From contig JAIRLT010000021.1 in assembly GCA_031259225.1 (NCBI GenBank), forward strand, positions 1-8,374: a stretch of 8,374 bases of DNA, read 5' to 3'. Of the stretch, positions 4,793 to 8,374 are shown one piece after another. The stretch is from Prevotellaceae bacterium (GTDB lineage: Bacteria > Bacteroidota > Bacteroidia > Bacteroidales > UBA932). The notes under the pieces were generated by a model that was given only the letters and a program-made list of their open reading frames with translations, was not told where the DNA came from and ran no database searches. How positions within the stretch are numbered: position 1 is the stretch's first letter; each line of letters starts with the position of its first letter. Made by a program: the position numbers and the translations under genes.

Positions 4793-5151
4793 ACGCCCGG
4801 ATAAATAGCGTTCGGAAGATATTCCAGTGAGTGTTCACTGCCACGGAACACGATAGAAATTACATCCACCTGCACTTCCATCGTCAGCTTGTAACGCTGT
4901 ATGTAGGCATTCGCTGCCGCAATCAGGCAGCGTTGTTTTGCTTTATTTATGGATTGATACGGCTCCACAAAAAAGTTTGATTTCAGCGAGCGCACTTCTA
5001 CCACATGCAGGCGGTTATTTTTTTCGGCGACAATATCCAGTTCTTTTTGCCCTTGTTGCCAATTTATGTGCAGGATATTAAATCCGTTGTTGCGCAAATA
5101 ATCCGCAGCGATTTGCTCGCCTGTTTTTCCGGTAATTTGTTTATCAGTCAT
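4789..5151 (-). CDS. yraN: YraN family (UPF0102) nuclease-like protein
   Basis: A 120-residue protein, typical YraN length, with a restriction-endonuclease-like fold. Visible family landmarks are GKTGEQIAADYLRNNGFNIL (residues 8-27), KELDIVAEKNNRLHVVEVRS with the acidic Glu37-Leu-Asp39 and Glu52, and AKQRCLIAAANAYI. The usual catalytic E-x-K appears as E-x-R (Val-Glu-Val-Arg54). Function is not settled; YraN proteins are predicted nucleases, often next to ribosome or replication genes. The ATG at 5151 lies inside the end of the upstream permease gene (8-base overlap), so it is the last gene of the rbfA operon. The C-terminus YLPNAIYPGV ends on a stop overlapping that of abiEii. Confidence 0.9.
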   Translation of the reverse strand: MTDKQITGKTGEQIAADYLRNNGFNILHINWQQGQKELDIVAEKNNRLHVVEVRSLKSNFFVEPYQSINKAKQRCLIAAANAYIQRYKLTMEVQVDVISIVFRGSEHSLEYLPNAIYPGV

Positions 5152-6382
5152 AGATATTTCGAATATAAGGTTTCCCCTGCCTGTTGCTACTGCCTACTGC
5201 CCTCACCGGCAGCCACGCTACTACATAACCTATTGCCAATACCGCCACAGCCACCAGCGCTACGTCTGTCCAGCGAACGGATACCGGATAGGTAGCCACT
5301 AAAAAATTGCCGGGCATGGAAATAATTCCAAACCATTGCTGCGCAAAGCACACAAGCAATCCAAGAACAATGCCGGTTACCACGCCCAACACCGAAATCA
5401 TCCATCCTTCCAGCAAGAAAATACGGTTAATTAACCGGGCGTTAGCGCCCATACTGCGCAAAACGAACACATCGCCTTTCTTTTCGATGATAAGCATAGC
5501 AAGCGAACCGAGAATATTACATGAAATCACTATCAGCATAAATAATAAAATGGCATATATTGCCGCTTTCTCCGACTTCATCATACGGTGGAGCGTTGCG
5601 TGCTGTTCATAGCGGTTTTTAACGGTAAAATTGTTACCGAGCAATTTTTTGATTTGTGTTTGCAGACCGGCGGCATCGGCGTTTGCCGCCAATTGAATTT
5701 CTACGGCGCTTACCTCATTGGTGTAATCAAACAAACGGCGGACAAACGGAAGAGGCACAAAAACCACATTATCGAACGACTGCTCTATCGCAAAAATGCC
5801 GGCAGGAAAAATATAATCGCTCACCAGCGACGCCTCCACATTCACCAGCGATACGCTGCCTTCGCGCCTGGGAGCGTACACATGCAAAGGATCTATTAAA
5901 TGAACGCCTATCCCTAATTTATAGGCTATCGCCCGCCCGATAACGGCTTGTTCCAATTCGCCATGCCAGGGTTTAAACTCGCCGTCCACCATGGCGTCCG
6001 GAAGGCGCGTGGTAGAAAGGAAGGCGCTGTCAATACCCTTGATAGCGGCGATGTCCTGATGACCGCGGTATTCCACCAATACATTTTCTTCCAACACTTC
6101 GGCAAAAGAAACGATGCCCGGCAAACGGCGCACAGCGTCAAATTCCGGCGATTGCGGCACAAACGTTTTACCGGTAGCCGGTGCAATGCGTAAATCGGCG
6201 TCGAACGTATTGTACAGCGATTTCACCAGATCTTCAAATCCATTGTACACCGACAGCACCACCACCAGCGCCATCGTCCCGATGACCACGCCTACCGCGC
6301 TAATCAACGAAATAATGTTAATTACGTTATGCGATTTCTTGGCGAATAAATACCGGCGCGCTATGAAAGTAGCGAGGTTCAA
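5144..6382 (-). CDS. FtsX-like / LolC-LolE family ABC transporter permease
   Basis: A 412-residue inner-membrane protein with the classic LolC/E layout. A cytoplasmic N-terminus (MNLATFIARRYLFAKKSHNV) is followed by transmembrane segment 1 (about residues 22-44), a large periplasmic domain (about 48-270), then three transmembrane segments (about 274-297, 324-346, 373-391). The loop KKGDVFVLRSMGA after segment 2 is the FtsX/MacB-type coupling helix that contacts the ATPase. LolCDE extracts lipoproteins for outer-membrane sorting; the LolD ATPase is not in the window. The pairing with rbfA just upstream (2-base gap) is a common Bacteroidetes arrangement. The end is odd: after LPVR the tail AVGSSNRQGKPYIRNIYD is encoded partly by GGCAGTA heptads that elsewhere lie between genes, so the natural C-terminus has probably been replaced. 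Confidence 0.88.
   Translation of the reverse strand: MNLATFIARRYLFAKKSHNVINIISLISAVGVVIGTMALVVVLSVYNGFEDLVKSLYNTFDADLRIAPATGKTFVPQSPEFDAVRRLPGIVSFAEVLEENVLVEYRGHQDIAAIKGIDSAFLSTTRLPDAMVDGEFKPWHGELEQAVIGRAIAYKLGIGVHLIDPLHVYAPRREGSVSLVNVEASLVSDYIFPAGIFAIEQSFDNVVFVPLPFVRRLFDYTNEVSAVEIQLAANADAAGLQTQIKKLLGNNFTVKNRYEQHATLHRMMKSEKAAIYAILLFMLIVISCNILGSLAMLIIEKKGDVFVLRSMGANARLINRIFLLEGWMISVLGVVTGIVLGLLVCFAQQWFGIISMPGNFLVATYPVSVRWTDVALVAVAVLAIGYVVAWLPVRAVGSSNRQGKPYIRNIYD
5179..5202. repeat. GCAGTAG-family heptads inside the 3' end of the permease gene
   Basis: Plus-strand CTACTGC occurs twice in tandem (5187-5200), flanked by a degenerate GCCTGTTG. On the coding (minus) strand this reads GGGCAGTAGGCAGTAGC, the same family as 2486-2506 and 8226-8246. 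It encodes residues AVGSS of the permease tail. Confidence 0.6.
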
Positions 6383-6384
6383 GA

Positions 6385-6729
6385 TTATTTTTTTAACAAT
6401 TCATCGATTTTTTCCACATAATCCAACGTATCGTCCATCGCAAAAACCAACTCGGGGACAATGCGCATTTGCTTGGCTATACGTTTACCCAGCTCGCCGC
6501 GGATACTGCGGGATTGTTGATTGACAGCAGCCATTACTGCCGCCGCCCTCTCCGAAGGGAAGATACTCAAACGCACGCGCGCCAGCCCCAAATCAGGGCT
6601 CATACGCACCGACGTAACCGATACCATCGCGCCGCCATAAGCGCCCATGCCTTGCCGGCGGATAATTTCGGCAATATCTTTTTGTAGTTGCCGCCCTACT
6701 TTTTGCTGGCGTGTGCTTTCCGTTTCCAT
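6385..6729 (-). CDS. rbfA: 30S ribosome-binding factor A
   Basis: A 114-residue protein, normal length for RbfA, a KH-like protein that binds the immature 30S subunit near helix 1 of 16S rRNA and helps late maturation and cold adaptation. Family features are the N-terminal RQQKVGRQLQKDIAEIIRR, VSVTSVRMSPDLGLARVRLS with the conserved Ser-Pro-Asp-Leu, then the IRGELGKRIAKQMRIVPEL segment with FAMDDTLDYVEKIDELL at the C-terminus. The ATG at 6729 gives the expected N-terminus. It is the first gene of the minus-strand operon with the permease (2-base gap) and yraN. Its leader carries a CACATTA-type repeat ending a few bases before the start codon, so regulation through the leader is possible but not shown. 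Confidence 0.95.
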   Translation of the reverse strand: METESTRQQKVGRQLQKDIAEIIRRQGMGAYGGAMVSVTSVRMSPDLGLARVRLSIFPSERAAAVMAAVNQQSRSIRGELGKRIAKQMRIVPELVFAMDDTLDYVEKIDELLKK

Positions 6730-6776
6730 TTTTAATGTGCTAATGTGATTATTTTTTTAATGTGATTAATGTGACT
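6730..6776. repeat. CACATTA-family array in the rbfA leader
   Basis: On the minus strand the sequence is built of GTCACATTA, ATCACATTA and GCACATTA units, the same family as 1149-1202 after sufE. It occupies the bases immediately before the rbfA start codon. Confidence 0.75.
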
Positions 6777-6816
6777 GTAATGTATGGTTACGACTTACGG
6801 CTGATTTTTATTTTTG

Positions 6817-6824
6817 CAAATTTA
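6817..6824 (-). promoter_or_regulatory. Candidate -7 element for rbfA operon
   Basis: Minus-strand TAAATTTG is an exact TANNTTTG match about 90 bases before rbfA. No TTTG is seen 19 bases further upstream, so the -33 element is weak or absent. Confidence 0.35.
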
Positions 6825-6828
6825 TCAA

Positions 6829-6836
6829 TATCTTTG
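6829..6836 (+). promoter_or_regulatory. Candidate -7 element for trpS
   Basis: TATCTTTG is an exact TANNTTTG match about 117 bases before trpS; a second match TATTTTTG lies at 6809-6816. The -33 region is T-rich (TTTT at 6806-6809) but lacks a clear TTTG. Back-to-back with the rbfA candidate it would make a compact divergent promoter. Confidence 0.35.
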
Positions 6837-6863
6837 GACTTTAAAAAATAAATGTTACAAATA

Positions 6864-6942
6864 AATTATGAATTATGGATTATGATGTAACCGGCGCCGG
6901 AATAATCAGCCACATTGGTACATTAAATAAATAGTCACTTTA
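6864..6942. repeat. Intergenic mosaic: AATTATG heptads, CCGGCGCCGG palindrome, degenerate CACATTA array
   Basis: Three heptads AATTATG, AATTATG, GATTATG (6864-6884) are followed by the perfect 10-bp palindrome CCGGCGCCGG (6891-6900) and then a decayed copy of the CACATTA/AGTCAC family (about 6909-6940). The order array, GC palindrome, second array is the same as at 1099 and 2486. It would lie in the trpS leader. Confidence 0.6.
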
Positions 6943-6952
6943 ATTAGAAATC

Positions 6953-7942
6953 ATGGAAATTGTTTTAAGCGGCATACGTCCCACCGGCAACCTGCATTTA
7001 GGAAATTATTTCGGCGCATTGCAAAATTTCATAAAAATGCAGCAGGAACATTGCTGCTACTTTTTTATCGCCGATTTACATTCGCTCACCACACACCCGA
7101 AATCAGCCGACTTCCACGAAAATGTGAAAAATGTACTGGCGGAATACCTTGCCGCCGGGCTTGACCCCGAAGTGGCTACAATCTATATACAAAGCGACGT
7201 TCCGGAAGTATCGGAACTCTACGTATTGTTAAACATGCTTGCCTACCAGGGCGAGTTGGAACGCACCACCTCCTTTAAGGACAAGGTGCGCAAACATTCC
7301 GACAATGTGAATGCCGGTCTGCTGACCTATCCTGTGCTGATGGCTGCGGATATCCTGATACACCGCGCCGCCAAAGTGCCCGTAGGGAAAGACCAGGAGC
7401 AGCATCTGGAAATGACGCGTACATTTGCACGACGGTTCAATAACCTTTATGGCGTGGAGGTTTTCCCGGAACCTACGGCTTTCAACTTCGGCAACGAATT
7501 AGTGAAAATTCCCGGACTCGACGGCAGCGGGAAAATGGGCAAGAGCGAAGGCAACGGCATTTTCCTGGTGGACGATGAAAAAACTGTTACAAAAAAAATC
7601 ATGCACGCCCTCACCGACAGCGGTCCTACCGCCCCCAACAGCCCGATGCCGGAACCTATCCGGAATATTTTTACCCTCTTGGAAGTGGTATCTACGCCCG
7701 GTATGGTAGCTTATTTCCGCGAAAAATATAACGATTGCAGTATCCGCTACGGCGACTTGAAAAAACAGTTAGCCGCAGACACATGGAAAAAAATTGCGCC
7801 CATTCATGAACGCATTGCTGAAATCAAAGCCAACAATGTTTATTTGCGCAAAGTAACCCAAAGCGGGGCGCTCAAAGCCCGCGAAAGCGCCCAAGCCACC
7901 CTGAAAGAAGTAAAAAAAGCTATCGGCTTCCGCGCATTTTAG
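6953..7942 (+). CDS. trpS: Tryptophan--tRNA ligase
   Basis: A 329-residue class I aminoacyl-tRNA synthetase that charges tRNA-Trp in the cytoplasm; full length for the bacterial family. The HIGH-type ATP motif is HLGN (residues 15-18) within SGIRPTGNLHLGNYFGAL. The KMSKS-type loop is GSGKMGKSEGN (KMGKS at 194-198). Other family signatures are ADLHSLTTHP, AYQGELERTTSFKDK, TYPVLMAADILIHRA and VPVGKDQEQHLEMTR. The ATG at 6953 begins MEIVLSGIRPTG, the normal N-terminus; no Shine-Dalgarno site is present. It is monocistronic here: divergent from rbfA and followed by two terminator modules. No attenuator or T-box-like structure is evident in the 110-base leader, which is repeat-derived. Confidence 0.97.
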   Translation: MEIVLSGIRPTGNLHLGNYFGALQNFIKMQQEHCCYFFIADLHSLTTHPKSADFHENVKNVLAEYLAAGLDPEVATIYIQSDVPEVSELYVLLNMLAYQGELERTTSFKDKVRKHSDNVNAGLLTYPVLMAADILIHRAAKVPVGKDQEQHLEMTRTFARRFNNLYGVEVFPEPTAFNFGNELVKIPGLDGSGKMGKSEGNGIFLVDDEKTVTKKIMHALTDSGPTAPNSPMPEPIRNIFTLLEVVSTPGMVAYFREKYNDCSIRYGDLKKQLAADTWKKIAPIHERIAEIKANNVYLRKVTQSGALKARESAQATLKEVKKAIGFRAF

Positions 7943-7981
7943 TACGATTTCAAAATTTAAAGATTTAAATATTTCAAGAAA

Positions 7982-8019
7982 AACCGCCGGCAAGTTTCCT
8001 TACTGGCGGTTCTTTTTTT
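7982..8019 (+). terminator. trpS terminator, first module
   Basis: AACCGCCGG (7982-7990) pairs with CTGGCGGTT (8003-8011) over nine base pairs with one G-U, loop of 12, followed by C and seven T. An A-rich left flank makes it potentially bidirectional. Confidence 0.85.
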
Positions 8020-8093
8020 GTGGCAAAGGGTACAAGGTAAAGGGTGAAGGGGCTGACGCGGGAACAATTCAAAGATTTAAATATTTCAAAAAA

Positions 8094-8131
8094 AACCGCC
8101 GGTACATTTTTGCACCGGTAGTTCTTTTTTT
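8094..8131 (+). terminator. Second terminator module
   Basis: AACCGCCGGT (8094-8103) pairs with ACCGGTAGTT (8114-8123) with one mismatch and one G-U wobble, followed by C and seven T. The A-tract on its left could also end transcription from the minus-strand gene at the window's end. Confidence 0.75.
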
Positions 8132-8133
8132 CA

Positions 8134-8246
8134 GGGTGAAGGGTAAAGGGTGAAAGGTAAAGGGCGCTGGCGCGTCAGCAGCTTTCCACTCTCCATTCTC
8201 CACTCTCCATTCGCGAAGCGCCAGCACTGCCTACTGCCCACTGCCC
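8134..8246. repeat. Three heptad arrays separated by two GC-rich cores
   Basis: GGGTGAA/GGGTAAA heptads (8134-8161), near-palindrome GCTGGCGCGTCAGC (8166-8179), four heptads alternating CCACTCT and CCATTCT (8186-8212), core CGCGAAGCGCCAGC (8212-8225), then three heptads ACTGCCT/ACTGCCC (8226-8246). The last array ends one base before the stop codon of the minus-strand gene. Heptads within the first two arrays differ by transitions only. Confidence 0.8.
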
Positions 8247-8247
8247 A

Positions 8248-8374
8248 TTACGGCACCATCGTTTCCTGCATTTCGCTCCAGGGTCCTTTTTCGCCGCGGG
8301 TGTTTTCCCAGCGGAGGGCGAAGTACAGGGGTTGCCCGCGCTGGTCGTTCTCGAACGACAAGGTCAGCGGTGAG
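8248..8374 (-). CDS. C-terminus of a Bacteroidetes protein of unknown function (partial)
   Basis: Minus-strand frame open from the window edge to TAA (plus-strand TTA, 8248-8250), giving 41 residues that begin SPLTLSFEND and end in YFALRWENTRGEKGPWSEMQ followed by ETMVP. I recognise the RWENTRGEKGPWS end as typical of a family of roughly 200-residue Bacteroidetes proteins of unknown function, often found in several copies per genome. The N-terminus lies beyond the window. The truncated start at 2414 may be another member. The stop is followed by GGGCAGTGGGCAGTAGGCAG heptads on the coding strand. No function can be given. Confidence 0.65.
   Translation of the reverse strand, partial: SPLTLSFENDQRGQPLYFALRWENTRGEKGPWSEMQETMVP

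Larger units (their letters stand above)
7948..8182 (+). repeat. Tandem duplication of a composite terminator module
   Basis: Two successive units share the same order: an AT-rich stretch with GATTTAAATATTTCAA (7950-7977 and 8067-8090), a hairpin beginning AAAACCGCCGG and ending in a T-tract, a GGGTGAA/GGGTAAA heptad run (8026-8049 and 8134-8163), and a GC-rich core (GGCTGACGCGG at 8051, GCTGGCGCGTCAGC at 8166). The hairpin loops and right arms differ, so the copies have diverged. Confidence 0.7.

Noticed and set aside
5005..6524. Plus-strand ORFs opposite the permease and rbfA genes
   Set aside because: They are antisense shadows of clearly recognisable genes and have no family features, promoters or start signals.
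7769..7993. Minus-strand ORF at the end of trpS
   Set aside because: It is antisense to the conserved C-terminus of trpS and runs through the terminator region; no support as a gene.
8134..8246. Insertion sequence or MITE ends
   Set aside because: No terminal inverted repeats bounding the block, no target duplication and no transposase; the modules vary in order and sequence.

Overview
The window looks like a chromosomal segment from a member of the Bacteroidetes, probably Bacteroidales. Three things point there: a gldH lipoprotein gene next to a Lys/Arg-rich PSP1-type tail, a DUF1573 protein and an rbfA/FtsX-like-permease pair; promoters that fit the Bacteroidetes -33 TTTG / -7 TANNTTTG pattern rather than -35/-10; and mostly absent Shine-Dalgarno sequences. 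No species can be named from the sequence alone.

Layout. Positions 1-1104 (+) hold the end of an upstream gene (probable PSP1 family), gldH and sufE. A bidirectional terminator separates them from a convergent, secreted DUF1573 protein (1268-1678, -). Positions 1700-2600 form an unusual low-coding region: two long direct repeats, a textbook Bacteroidetes promoter, a short ORF interrupted by an 11-C tract, ten 21-bp tandem repeats, and a truncated gene remnant invaded by intergenic repeats. Positions 2620-4792 (+) form a small accessory or defence block: a HEPN-fold protein with an altered RNase motif, a strong terminator, then a two-gene AbiE (type IV toxin-antitoxin / abortive infection) operon whose promoter sits inside a perfect 19-bp inverted repeat. 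Positions 4789-6729 (-) are a compact operon rbfA - LolC/E-type permease - yraN. Positions 6953-7942 (+) carry trpS, followed by two tandem terminator modules. The last 127 bases hold the C-terminus of a minus-strand gene.

How the parts relate. The core genes serve Fe-S assembly (sufE), ribosome maturation (rbfA), tRNA charging (trpS) and envelope or lipoprotein functions (gldH, permease). The AbiE pair ends tail-to-tail with the yraN operon, with interlocked stop codons. The intergenic spaces are filled with many different short arrays, most of period 7 bp. They are joined by GC-rich palindromic cores such as GCTGGCGCGCCAGC and often begin exactly at gene stop codons. This heptad/palindrome mosaic, the possible poly-C phase-variable locus and the abiE operator-promoter are the items most worth following up. 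No tRNA, rRNA, CRISPR array or transposase was seen.
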